Of a stretch of 64,000 nucleotides of DNA, positions 25,101 through 37,900 are shown one piece after another (the first letter of the stretch is position 1; each line of letters begins with the position of its first letter). The translations under genes and the position numbers were made by a program. Source of the stretch: Lingula anatina (Eukaryota > Brachiopoda > Lingulata > Lingulida > Lingulidae); contig NW_019775773.1 of the NCBI RefSeq assembly GCF_001039355.2, forward strand, positions 124,001 to 188,000, in the 5' to 3' direction. The notes beneath the pieces were generated by a model. The model was not told where the DNA came from. It saw only the letters and a program-made list of their open reading frames with translations, and did no database searches.

Positions 25101-27253
25101 TAACAATATGTAAGCATTTGCCTATAAATAATACAATTACAGTGGCAAGCATCTGGAAAAAAGAAGTAATTTATTCATACAAAACAAACCAATATTTATA
25201 ATCAGCATTGAATTACATCACATAAATAATTTTTATGGAGAAAAAGAGAAAATTTGGTTATCCATACACAACAAACCAATGTTTATAATCAGTATTATAG
25301 TTTTGATACATACCACAAAGTTAAAGCCACGTTTAATATATTAAGCAATGAATGAATGCAGAGGTGTTTCTCATGCAAGACATGTACACAGAATATGCCT
25401 GAGTGACGAGAGGTCAGGACTTCAATATGCAGGAAACCAGATTTTAACTGTTACTGACACAATGTTCTTACCCAAACCTTTATAAAACAGTTGAAGTCAA
25501 CATGTCACTATGTGGAGTTACTTTTTATGCTTTAATATAGAGAGTGCAGAAATCTATAGGCTGTTTTAAGAGATGACAATTCTTTATTTTGGTGGGAAAA
25601 GTGCCATACAGCAGATATTCCTGGGTTTGATTGTCAATTTACCCATACTTTCCAATGGTTAATGAATCCATTCTAACATTGAAAGTTAGTCTTTTTTTAG
25701 TGTAATTTCTGTTATAAGCTCTTCAGAGATTATTACAGGGGGAAGCGCATGTATAAAGGTCCACTTGGTCTGATGGCAAGCACAGATTTCACAGTAATTG
25801 CGATAACCGCCATTAATTATATTTTTATGTGTTGTTTACAATGTATTTATTGTGGAATTTTGAATCTAATATGACAAGTTGTTATCCTAGTAAGTTCATG
25901 GAGACCTACTTAAAAACATGACATATAATCCTCAGATCCATGGATCTGTTGTGAATGCTGCCTGTACTTATTTTTGATATATTGCTACAGTCCAAGGATC
26001 ATAAGATCCTAGATTTCACCAATCCTAAAATTATGAAAAATTTACTAAGATATAAAAAAAAAAAATTGTTACAAAGTTCATAAGTCATGGTTTGAAATTT
26101 TGAAAATTATGACAGAACTTCCTTGGTGGACACAATTCCTTTTCTCTGTAATTGCCCTTTAAGTTAAGGCCAATGACCAAAAATTAACAATTCACACCAA
26201 TAAATCACTAATTCACAATTTATTCTTTTATAAAGCAATGGAGGGCATATCATGAAATCGTCGCGCCTATTATTTGTAGAAAGAAAGCTATTTAATGGAG
26301 TGCTGATAGTGTTATCCTTCGCAATAACTCATGGGTGACCACACAATGTCAGTGTTGCAGGGACACACTAGCTTTCAGTAGTTCAGTCACTTCTTACATC
26401 TCTACTTTAAAAAGCAACCACGAAAAAGCAAAATAATTGTTCTTTTATAATTACAAAGGCTTAGAAAGGGAAACCTGGCTTCAATGGGAAGCATACAGGC
26501 TTTTAGTAAATCAAGCTCAAACTGCATGGCTGGCTATGTGAAATCAACAACAGCACAGAAAACTTCACCTCTGAAAAGATGACACTAACAATATAGATGC
26601 AGCACAAAGATAACAATGGACTACTGTGTCTGAGTCCTTATCAGGGCAATTAGCTTACCTGTCCCAGTCCTAAGAACTGGAAAGATGGAAACCTAAAATA
26701 TGAAAAGACACACTTGTTAAAACAGATTGTTTCGAACTGAACTATTTCTCTCTGATTTTTTTAATGCATCTGCATTTTAAGAGACCCAAATTATGTGTCA
26801 ACTTGATTTGTTTTTGTTTGCCAAGTGGACACGACAGGGGCACTTAAAATAAACAGCACAAATTCAAGTAAGCTTTGCAATAAAAACCAAATGCTTGGAT
26901 ATTAATATAGTATGTATGTATGTATGTATGTATGTATGTACGTGTATACACACCATATTTTCGTTTTTACTCTGGAAGCTTGTTTGAACTGTTTAGCAGC
27001 TGCTGCTGGATTCCACTGATTCTACTTCCATGAACTTCCAAGCTTTACATTTGGTTTCCGACTCATACAATTCATTTACTGTGTATTTTCACGCTTGAGG
27101 TTGTTACATATTAGAGTCGACTTACTTGTACGTTGTGAGGACTACCTTGTTGATCACAATGATCATAAAAGACGCGAATCCATAGAACAGTGCCGATAGA
27201 ATTCGGTACATAAACGGCGGAGCTCCGTCGGCATGTTCGCCAGATCCCGCCAT
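19160..27253 (-). CDS. SLC35D1/D2-like: SLC35D-type nucleotide-sugar transporter
   Basis: Eleven exons join to 358 residues, close to vertebrate SLC35D1 (355): 27126-27253, 26659-26692, 25066-25152, 24660-24727, 24341-24412, 23822-23890 (or the duplicate set at 21321-22646), 20822-20924, 20476-20568, 20071-20217, 19706-19788 and 19160-19352. Recognisable family blocks are [88 protein letters not shown] and [11 protein letters not shown]. The protein should be a ten-helix antiporter carrying UDP-GlcA, UDP-GalNAc, UDP-GlcNAc or similar into the ER or Golgi lumen; the exact substrate cannot be told. The start is the ATG at 27251-27253. The stop is TAG at 19160-19162. Confidence 0.93.
21321..22646 (-). 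CDS. SLC35D exons 3-6, copy 1 (duplicate)
   Basis: Exons 22560-22646, 22154-22221, 21840-21911 and 21321-21389 encode the helices from [12 protein letters not shown] to [10 protein letters not shown]. They have the same lengths as copy 2. The four exons sum to 296 nt, which is not a multiple of three, so a transcript using both copies would shift frame. Confidence 0.85.
23080..23235. repeat. Dispersed repeat in SLC35D intron
   Basis: Contains ttttcctgg, cccatactttccaatgg, ttaatgaatccatt and ends in aatctcttaaaagagatt. In reverse complement it resembles 38013-38165 and 47477-47560. A second copy is at about 25580-25735. Confidence 0.6.
23629..23629. other. Single-N assembly join B
   Basis: The N separates copy 1 (21129-23628) from copy 2 (23630 to about 26039) of an SLC35D intron/exon segment; copy 2 begins with the same bases that start copy 1. 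Confidence 0.9.
23822..25152 (-). CDS. SLC35D exons 3-6, copy 2 (duplicate)
   Basis: Exons 25066-25152, 24660-24727, 24341-24412 and 23822-23890 encode the same peptides as copy 1, with canonical splice sites. Introns differ by scattered substitutions and small indels. One of the two copies is enough for a complete transporter. Confidence 0.85.
26909..26940. repeat. (TATG)n microsatellite
   Basis: Eight units of tatg in the first part of an SLC35D intron. Confidence 0.9.
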
Positions 27254-27400
27254 GACACCAGCATGGCACAGTAAACAGAGAGCGGTCACGTGGCGCAGTG
27301 ACGTTGCATGGGAATTCCCTTCCTTTTTTCAGCTGGATAAACGCGCCAGCTAAGTCAAAATATTAATCAGTTGAGGGGGAGGATGTATCTCGTATTTTTG
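27254..27400 (-). promoter_or_regulatory. Probable SLC35D promoter / 5' UTR region
   Basis: The coding exon 1 and the bases just upstream are clearly richer in GC and CpG than the surroundings (for example acgcgcc, cacgtggcgcagtgacg). No TATA box is obvious at a fixed distance. This is composition evidence only. Confidence 0.3.
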
Positions 27401-30100
27401 AGAATTTACATTATATCAATTCCTCCGTAACAGTATTTCCACCCTTTCTACAAGAGACTGTATAAGTGTATATATTTCACGGACATAAACATCATCTTCG
27501 TGTTTCCACCTTTCCCAAAGAAAAACTTAAATTTTGTCAATTTTCCTTTGCAAACTCTACAAGAAAACGTAATTTTTAATAGTGCAAAAATGTCTTTAAT
27601 TATGCTGACATCTACAGGATACAATTATAAATTGGTTTACTGCATGATGCACTTAGTTTTTCACTTATTAAAGGCAAAATATTTACAACTGAAATGGATT
27701 ATACTGATAATCATGATGCCCAGAAAAATTGTAATATTGTCTTTTGGAAAGAAAGGTGAAAAGTATGAAGAATCACCAAGCAGTACAACATGTGCTAGTA
27801 CTACTTCATATAGAATAAAGCATCCAAATGAAAATTTAATAAAATATGTTGATTGCCTTATATAAACGATTTATTCCCTCAATATATATATTTAGTTAAC
27901 ATATCTGTCACAGAAAAAATATATTTGTTTTGGATCCTCTTTAAATTTAAAGCAATTACAGTATAATATGCAAACATGTTAGTCACACAGTTACTCTCAA
28001 TGTTCATAAATTGCGAAAAATGAAGTCACAGCTTAACAGGCAAAATATTATTAGTAATAAAGTATTAGAAACGGCAATTTCAAGTTTTTATTGTTATGCT
28101 GAACTTTGTGTTCAAACATGGTGTAACACACAATTCTTCATTGCATACTTCCACTCTTACGTAATGATTTATGTTGTGATTTTTAAGGCTAATAACAGAT
28201 CAATTCACATAAAATACTACAGCTGCACATAAAACAAATGTAATGCTGCCAACTCCAGATGGTCACTTGAACATCAATACATCATAAAAATACTCTTTCA
28301 CAATTCTTCCTTTTAACTGCCACATTTCTTTTGTTTGCCTGTTTTTTGTATTTTTTTTTTTTTTTACTGAAACATAATTGTCATACATTGTACATAACAT
28401 TCATACTCATCAATACTGCCCAGCAGTCTGTTCTGATATGGCCTGTAGCATGCTAAAACACATCTACAACCAAAATCCTAATGTAACCATACTTTACCAC
28501 TACCTTTAATAAATTATCCAAAATATCAGCTGGCATGAAGCACAAACACAACATCAAGAATGTCTGTATGCTCAGATCTTAACATCCTTTGGTCTAACTT
28601 TTAAATTTACGTGAATTTTAATAAATTTAATAAAAAAGCTATTTTTTATTAACCCTTTTTGCCACGAAAATTATGCAGGTGCAAATTTAATTTCAAAGAA
28701 GGACCACCCACAACCTGTAGAATAACAATGACAAGCTTGAACACTGATCGGTTTTTGAACAAGGTCAAAAAGATCCCCATCCTTTCCAAATAAAGTCCAT
28801 TCTTTCAGTACAACTTAATTGTCAAGGGCACGAATGGCACAAAAATGAGAAAAACTCCAAAGGAACAGGATAAAAATACTATTAAAAATAAGTCTCATTA
28901 AATGGTAAAATTGTAATCTAATGGTGAAAAATTAAAACTTTCAGTAGAAAAACATTCACAGATGTACAATTCAAACATTCTGTTTCATCTACATCCTGCA
29001 ATATTGCACATGAAAAAAAAAAACACATGGGAACTTTTTTTTCTCATCAAAATACACTTAAATTTTGTGAATGATTTTGTTCATCTCAGTCTTCAAGATA
29101 AAGACAAAAACTTATTTGGTTAAGTTTTAAATAAATGGTTAAAGAGATGAATGTGGCATTGAAAAAAGATCGAAATTTCTTTCAATTTAGTATTTTGTTA
29201 CAATAATTTGCCCCTCATGTTTCTCTCCTTTAAATGATAATTTTAACATCATGCTTCTATTTTAAAAACTCAAATGAAAATGAGCTTATCTGAGCATCTG
29301 ATCTGTCCTTCTCCCTCACTATTTAGCAAAAGATGAAGATTAACAGCAAACTTGATTAACAAGTACAAATCAAAAAACAATGTTGAAAGGAGTTTTGTCC
29401 TTATTCACTTGATTCATATTATGAAGTTTACAGCATAATTGCACCAGCTTTAGTCTTGAATGATGCAGAAACCATTTAAAAAAATTATTCCATAACCTGC
29501 CAGAGGGATTAAACCATACCATACAAGTTATTAATCTACCTTGTACATACAGTGTTAAGGATTTTATCAAATTAAGTTGAAGTCCCATACCTTTTCTTTT
29601 CTTTTCTTTTTTCTCTAAAAGAGAGGGGATAACTAGACCCTTTGAGCAAGTTATGATTGCTTTGTCAATTATTTTAACAATCTGTGGTGGCAATAGTTAA
29701 TACTTAAAAAGTATCTCAAATACTCATTGTTTCTCATTATTTCAGTCAATCACTCTAAGACCAAATTTTTCCAGGTCTATACTTAAAAGATTCTTAAAGT
29801 ATTTTAAGCCACATAAGCAGAAGCAGGTAAGTAATGTAGGCTTTCCATAATTTCATCACAAGTTTCATTTTAATATCTGAAGAATAACTAACAAAATCAA
29901 AAAGCCAACAATCTACAAATATGCCAAGTTTCAAATGGTGCTATAACAACAGCAGATTTACAACCATTGGACTGGCACTAACAATAAACATGTAAGATTC
30001 AGCTGTAAGTATTACCCTTTATGGTCCCATAAGGTATAACAAGATTTTTACATACAAGGTTATACATAAATATTTCATATTTAACATCAGAATTTTGTTA
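27401..30100. other. Intergenic region between SLC35D and ROCO
   Basis: Contains a plus-strand open frame of 121 codons at 27500-27865 with no recognisable domain and AT-rich composition; I see no supported gene. Confidence 0.5.
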
Positions 30101-30149
30101 TTCTGTTTATAACTTCAGAATAACATGGACTAGCAAAACCCTGTAATAT

Positions 30150-30155
30150 TTTATT
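30150..30155 (-). promoter_or_regulatory. Candidate polyadenylation signal of the ROCO gene
   Basis: Reads AATAAA on the minus strand about 90 bases after the ROCO stop codon, a normal distance for a short 3' UTR. Confidence 0.4.
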
Positions 30156-30242
30156 GACCAATTTGACACAGTACACAGTGTTTGGTCAAATACGTAATGT
30201 TGTCATGTTAACTGGCATACTGATAATGCTATAAACATGATA

Positions 30243-30595
30243 TTACAATATCACACACACTGCACACTTATGCACATGGACTTGTTCTACAGTGTTCCTG
30301 TGTCTTGTCATGGGCTCAGCATTCTCATCATTCCTCAGGGCTGGCACCTGTAAACTGGCCCGCCTATTCCCCACATAGTACTCTTGTATTAACGGAGGCT
30401 CGGGCGTTAGACTGAAGTGAGATTCTGACCCCACAGTGCTCTGAGAGTTATGAGACTTGTCCGAGTTGGTTTTGACTGAGGATGCTCGCACCTTGGGTAG
30501 TACAGGTGTGCTAAACCTGGACACCTGCTGCATGATCTCACTGTACCTGTCCTCCAGGTCGGCATGGACACCTGAGCCGCCATGACCACCCACCT
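30243..30595 (-). CDS. ROCO last exon: Ser-rich tail ending in a CaaX box
   Basis: Encodes the end of the TIR helix (DLEDRYSEIMQQV) and about 95 residues rich in Ser, Thr, Pro and Asn, with no domain I recognise. The last residues are HKCAVCVIL followed by TAA at 30243-30245. CVIL fits the Caa-Leu consensus for geranylgeranylation. The acceptor ttccgtttccag is strong and the phase matches the preceding exon. Confidence 0.85.
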
Positions 30596-31833
30596 CTGGA
30601 AACGGAAGGGTGATTTATTGCATCAATACTGGAGAGACTTTATCAGTAAAGTAATTTATTGTTCTTTAATATCACCCTTGCTTTGAATACATATCATTAT
30701 ATCATCTATGTTCTTCATATACAAAAATCACTTACTGCTGAAATATTACTATGCTAAACTATTTTTTATTTATTTTAAGAAATTCAATTTAAAACATTAT
30801 TGCAGGCATTATGAATGCTCTTCAATGAAGGCAAAAATCAATAAAGTCATGCCTGCACTGGTAATCTCTATCAAATGTTCTGCATGAAAAAGAAATTGAA
30901 AAATCCAAAAATAAAAAAATTACCCTTCATGTTGATGTAGACTAGCTGTGAGAACATGAGTGCCATTCCTCCCGGAGGAGGCCAGGGCACCTTGTCAAAC
31001 ATGACAGGAATGATGGGTTTCCTGAGCACGTCTCCCAGACTTAGCTCCCTGTTACACAGGTGGGACACAATGTACTTGGGTGTAACACAGGCAATTATTA
31101 CCTGGGGAAAAGAAAACATTGGAATCAATTGAATTCTTAACTCAGTGTCATGTTGGTACAAAGTACCTGAGAAAAAACAATTGTACATGCATGGAACTAG
31201 ACATGCTTCAGTAACCAAATGCATTTACATTTTTTATCTGAGGTGGTAACTAAGTGAAAATGTTATACGTATAAACTTTTAACTGCTATGCTATACATTA
31301 TCATATGTCAAATTTGCATATAAAAAATTGCTTTAAAATGAAAAGACTGCTATAATCTCCTCTCCATATATTATACAATGTAAACACTGTACACCAAAAA
31401 ACATGAAATACAAAAGCATACTTTGGCACTTCTGATTCCTTCATCAATCTTGGCATTGAGTTGGTCACCACCTCCCATCTGACCAATGTCCATCCAGCAA
31501 TGATAGCCACTCTTCTCCAACCTGTCCCTCATCAGTTTCACCTCGTCCTGGATGTCCCACTGGTAGCTGATAAATATCTGCGGTGGGTCCACATCTGCCT
31601 CTGCAATAGCATATTCACTTACATTTATATAACATTACAATGGCCAAGTTTCATATTATAAAACAGACACCGCGACTGAAGCTCCTTCTCCTTATTTATA
31701 ATTATGATTAATATACTGGGACAAAATATTTAAATTATTATAATAGTAAGAGTGGCTGTATCTTAAACACATTCATATGTATGTGTGTACATAAGGGGAT
31801 ACAAGTTTGTGTCCATGTATAAGTGTGCCCATG

Positions 31834-31917
<84 letters not shown>

Positions 31918-34900
31918 TTCTCACCTTGCCCTTTCAATATAATGTCCACCACATCATCACAGTGCATCTGTTCCAGGTAAGTGACCAGCATGTCAACAGA
32001 TAGGGCTGTGTTCCCACTGCTTATGATCCAGTCAGTCAGCAGGGAAAGGGCAGGGTTCAAGTCATTGTTGAACATTTCTATCTTGTTCTTCTTGTAACCT
32101 GACAAAAAACAAATTCATGGCTATAATATAAGTACGGTTAAACATTAAAGAGTAACTGGATAAGGCCCATACATAATTTCTGTAATTAATAACTAGCAGC
32201 TGCTGTCATTTCTTGATTTTCTTCAGGTTGTTTCCAGATATTATACAGAGAATATAATATATAAATAGAGATCAAATAACTGTATCCATACCTAATCTTT
32301 TAGCCAAGGCAGTCCAGTCTCTTCCCTCTGATCCTCCATTGAGCAATTTTGCAGCACCTTTGACCCATGAGGGCAGCTCACTTCCCTTCTGCACCTCTAG
32401 GTTGTGGATATAAGTCAGACCCCCTTCCTCTGTGATACTCTCTGGGAGGATAGGCCCTTCTTTCACTGCAATAAATAGTGGAGCAATATGAATCAGAGAA
32501 AATTATGATCAGATGTGTTGTGCATTAAGAATGAAACAACTTTTTCTACAAATAAAAGGTAATACTGAAAATGTTGTAAACTGCAAATAATTTGATGTGT
32601 TTCATGTCTACCAAAATAGCCTCATTTGCCGAGAAAGAGACTATGTACTCTTGGAGCAAAATGAAACCTACGCAATGTACTTTCTTTCTTTCTTTCTTTC
32701 TTTAGCATCATTTGTATTAATTGTTATCATTATATCAAATTGGCTTGCATTAAATACCAATGTGGCCTTGTGGAATACATAACAATATCCATCATTCCCA
32801 CAAAGATTTACTCTCATTGCATTCCATTACTTTGTTTATCAGCTTCATGTAGATTCATTTCTATATGTTAAAAGCCACAAGATGAGCACTAATATTACAA
32901 GGATTCATGCAAGATCATTCCTCAATGGAGAACCTATTAGAAAGCTGATCAATAATTAGAGGGAATAATAGATGTCAGCTTCTTCTTTGAAAATAACCTT
33001 GAGTTTCAGAGCTAATGAGAATCATTTTGTAAATTCCCAAATATTTCTGCTAACAAGAACAGATCTTAAATAAAACTGATGTTATCAACTATCTGCTGCT
33101 CATAGCAACAACTGTATATAATTTACAGTAGCTTTATGTACATTGTATTAATAACAGATACCATGCTTTAGGCTTACATAAAGGAAGTATTGCAAACAGC
33201 AGTCAACTCAACATATGGACAGGTTTTTTGAGATCTTGGTTTTATGAGATAGCAGGTAGCATATTAAAATTATTCACTCAGGTAATTTGACAGATTTGTT
33301 TATACAAGTGAAACAATTTATATGAGAATAACAACACATTTTGCCCAACCATAAATTTTTTTACTTGACCATCACAGGTGTTATGGCTGGGTTATATTCA
33401 ATACATGGGCAATGGGACAAATAATTATATAAAAACTTACAATTGAATGACCCAGAAAACAATGCATTTGCTATTGGTTTTGTAAACTTAAATAAACTAG
33501 CCATGGTAATAGTCAGATGTTAGAGGCAAATAACTAGTTCTTGTCCAGTTACCAAGATCGTCTGAAGCCCAAGGTTCTGAAGAGAAGATTAACTGAAAGC
33601 TTACCAATGCGTGTTGGACTAGGAAACCACTTTCTGTATTGATTAGTTTTGATTCTGCGATGATCACAGCACACAATCTAAAACAAAAGAGAAATCAGTC
33701 CATTATCTGCAGCTGTCAGACGTCATTTGTGAACGCTTAAATAAACTGAATCTTACAAAATGCATGTGAGGCTTCAAATTTACTGATATCAACAGGATAT
33801 GATCAACTATTCTTTGAAAAAGTCATGCAACAAGTTTCTTTTAATTGATTCAGACAATCAAAAATTTATACACTGCACCCTCAAATATGTCCTCTAAATT
33901 TTTTTGCTTCTATACCATCAGTAATCATTGTCATGTAAATATTTTGATAACGTGTCAAGTAATAATGTTATGTATACATAAGCATATTACAAAATTCATA
34001 ATGCTCTTAACAACAAACACATTTTCAGGTGTGACAGAGTAACTAATAACATTGGGTGTGACCCAGAAAGCCAACATACATAAAACTTAAGAGTAAAGAG
34101 ATTTTGTGTTAATGATGTTACTTAAATGTGAATAACACCTGTAAATAAAGACTTTCATAGGCATGATGAGTAGAATAAACTTACTAAAGTTGTATGGGTG
34201 GACAACTGAAATGTAGCTTTGCTTTGAGTGTTAATGTGCTTACTTTATTGGACAGGCACTCATCCAGGTTTAGAAAGTGTTGCACTTTCTGTTTCTTTTC
34301 GCAGTGACATTCTACTACTGCTTTGTATGAAATTCTTTTCATCCACATTTCCCGAAGGTCTGATAATGAGGAGTCCAGAAAATTCCGAACCTAAAAGAAA
34401 TGAAAAGTCTTAAATTATCTTTCATTTAACTCTCAACTACAAAACAATTTTTAAGTAGCACATTCCCAATGAAAAACATCTGATCAACATCTTTAAACTT
34501 CAACCTGTTAAAAACATTGATTATCAAACTGGACCAGCCTTTTAATCCTGAAGATACTAAGCACCATGTGTTACCTTGGCTGTAGCTGTGATATCTGGTG
34601 CAGGAAGTGCCTTTTCTCCCTGTGTTCCAAGTGAAGACACATCTGAATCTTCCAGCTCTGCCACTCTCAGAACACAAACCTGCAACATATTCCGTTTGTT
34701 ACAATTTTTGGATTTACCAGAAAAACAAGTATTGTCATACATATCCTAAAAACTTTGGTAGCTTCTCAAAAACATTTGTCTTAATGAAAAAAGAAAAAAT
34801 TTAAAAATTAAATGAAAGTGAATCATATTTAAACCCGTGTTACATAGTAGAAAGAGCTGTAACCACACAGTAATGAAAGTGAAATTTTCCAAAATCATTC

Positions 34901-37900
34901 CATCAATCTAATCCACAATGATAAATTGTATCAATATACATTTGCTCTTCATGGAAAACCTAAGTTGTACACTATCAAGAAAAGCAGGTGACAACAGATT
35001 CTGTACCTTTATCCTTGCCACCAGCATGGGTTCCATCTCCAGTAGGAAGTCATGCTCACTGTCTAGATAGAAGCGGGCCTTCCTGTAATACAGCTTGGGC
35101 ATGATTCCTCCACACTCCTGGCACCAGCGAGAGGCTCGCGTTAACAGACGGTGGAACAAACCGTCTGAAACAAAGAAAATTATTGTTTGATTGAAATAAC
35201 AAGAAGGCAAGAAGAAATGTAGGGAAAACTTAATGTTACGCTGGTAAAAAGAAATAAATTAATCAAAGTGCACACCTTTTGGTTAACATAGCCAGCAAAA
35301 TATATCTCTATGTACAACTGCTTGCAATTGGGAGCAAAAAAAATGTTATAGAAGCCAATCTTTTCAAAATGATCACTTTGTTAATTCATAGCAATATCAT
35401 TCTAAAATATTTTTTATCTTAAACTCATGAACAATTCAAAACCAGAATGTGGATATGAAGATTCCAAAACATTCAGCTTACCAGGTAAAAATCCATTGAA
35501 ATCTAGGTAGAACACAACATCTTTTTCTTTTACAGTGAAAAGATTGTCTGAGCCTATAGGACACTTTTTGAGTAATGAAGGCACGTAATATACTTCTGGA
35601 GGGTTTGTCGAATTTTCTTGGCTTTGCTGAAATATGAGAAAAGAATGATTAAAATTTACTGATGTGATAATACAGTTGCCTTCTTGCTTGGGAGTAAGTG
35701 AGTAAATTAAGATAATCCTGGGCACCTATATTATCATAAATGCCCCCCCCCCCCCCCCCCCCCCACCGGGTCAGATGGAGGCCATCTTCTTTGTCGTCTG
35801 GAAAATGGTCATATTTTCACAGACTAGACTGACAGGCACCTAATTTTTTCTGTCGGAAGATGGTCAAAAATGGAGGATGGATCCAAAAAGGTAATTTGGA
35901 AGTCTGTCAGAAAATACATAGCTGCACAACATGTTATAGATAAATTTCAAAATGGCAGGATACTCACATGTTTTGGAGGAAGACATGGGCAAATGAGGTC
36001 AAACTTTTCCATGAGTCCCAGTAAGGCAGGTTTCTGGTCCAGATAATCCTTCCACATGTGATCTATTAGTCTTCCTTCCAGCACTCCATCATGCTCTAGT
36101 CTGTTCCAGGAATCCACATACACGCCCCACTGAAACAGAGCAATGAAATATGTCTATACAAGACCTCTGTTACTTGGTCATATCCTTTTTTTTTTCAAAG
36201 AATTCACAACTTTCTGTACAACATACTGCAAATCAACTGTTTTTCAAAACAAAAAAATTCATCTACCTTAAACATAATTTATCACAAATTCTTTGGCAAA
36301 TGTACAACAGAAGCAGCTCTCCTACCTGTTCCTTCTTCTCCACCACTGTGATGACCCTCTTGAACATATCAATGAGCCACTGTGGCTTCAGTATCACTGT
36401 GTTTCTCAGGGTGTTGTCCAGTGTGGCCATTTCACCGTAGTATATGATAACACCAAGATCATGGTGGAACTCCAGCACTGTCTTCAGCTCACTGTCACTG
36501 GTGATCCCTGCATCACTGGCCACCTCACGGATCTGTAATTATTGTTAGATTACTGTTATTTTGTCTTTTTAATTATGGTTGGCAATATTTTCATATGCTA
36601 TAACGTGTTTCATAAAAATGTTTTTGTTTTTTTTTTTTGCAAACCAATTACATTGCATGTTATGACATGTACTAAATGAAAAGAAAATAAAGCATATATT
36701 CACTGACATATAAAACTGACTAGGAACCATATATTGTGTTCTAGTATTCCGATGCTATAAATCTAAGCTACAAAACTCCATATATCAAACAGACTCTAGC
36801 ATAATGCTAATACCACTCTAAGCTAAATAAAACATTTTCTAAAGAGAAATAAAATGCTCCAGATACAAAGGTGCCCCTCCCCTCATCTCCATAACAACCT
36901 CATCAATCTTCTTCCATTTGATGAAACTTTTATCAATCAATTAACTGGTGCCAACTCTAACCTGCTCCAGAGTAACAAAATTGGTCCCCTGCTCCACCAA
37001 CTTTTCCACCAGTTGTTCAAACTTCAGCCATTTGATTGGCATTTGTTCTCCCATGTAGGGCTCCCTACTGGCCACTTCTTCTATGTACTGTCTGAGCTGG
37101 ATTAGCTGCTCATCCTTCTGCCCTTCAGGAAGGTTGTTCTCCACGGCAAATGTAAGATTCACAACATGTCTCTGGTATGATTTGTTCATGAGGATTTCAC
37201 GTATTCTCTTGAACTTCTCCTCCACCTGTAATGAGCAGAAAACAGGAATTTTGAGTCAGTAAAAAGAGTTCATAGTGTAGTCCTTGTCACATTCTTTGCA
37301 ATGTGCTTGATTCTAAAGAAGCGAAAAGCAAATAACAGGTTCCCGTGAAATAAATCACCCGGAAACACAAAACCCATCACTTACCTAGATGAAAAGCAGA
37401 GCCACACAATAAAGAACTAAGCAAATTAACCAGGATGGCATTTATCTGGAATCCATACATCTCCCTAACATACCTGAGGTCTAAATGTCATCATCTAGCA
37501 TGTATTTCTCAAGACAACAGACTGAGAATATATTTTACATTCATTAATGATTATATCTGACTTTCATACCTCCTTCAGATTGTCAGTATTTAATTTTTTC
37601 AAGTTATCATCTTTCTAAACACTCTAAGCAAATTTTCCCTACGTTGTTGATGGCTCATTAACATCACATTTTTTTTTTTTTTTTTTTGCAAATCAATCAT
37701 ATTAAATTGCAGAGCATATAATTGATGAAAGCAAAATACCAATCATTATTTCATGAACAAATTACTAGTATATCAGATTTAAGCATGCAAACTTGACAAA
37801 AGGAAATATCAAAGTATATTTCATAAACCAATAATATTAATTAAAGGTATAAAAACTCTTCGTATGTGATCTATAATTCACAATAAAAACCTTGTGAATA

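Larger units (their letters stand above)
21129..26039. repeat. Tandem duplication B spanning SLC35D exons 3-6
   Basis: Copies of about 2.5 kb (21129-23628) and 2.4 kb (23630-26039), differing by scattered substitutions and indels in introns. Confidence 0.9.

Noticed and set aside
27500-27865. 121-codon plus-strand open frame near the SLC35D promoter
   Set aside because: AT-rich composition, no recognisable domain, no splice or promoter support; could be a divergent transcript but not supportable.
29370-29693. 107-codon minus-strand open frame between SLC35D and ROCO
   Set aside because: Low-complexity Lys and hydrophobic mix with no known motif; possibly a decayed transposon, but I cannot show it.
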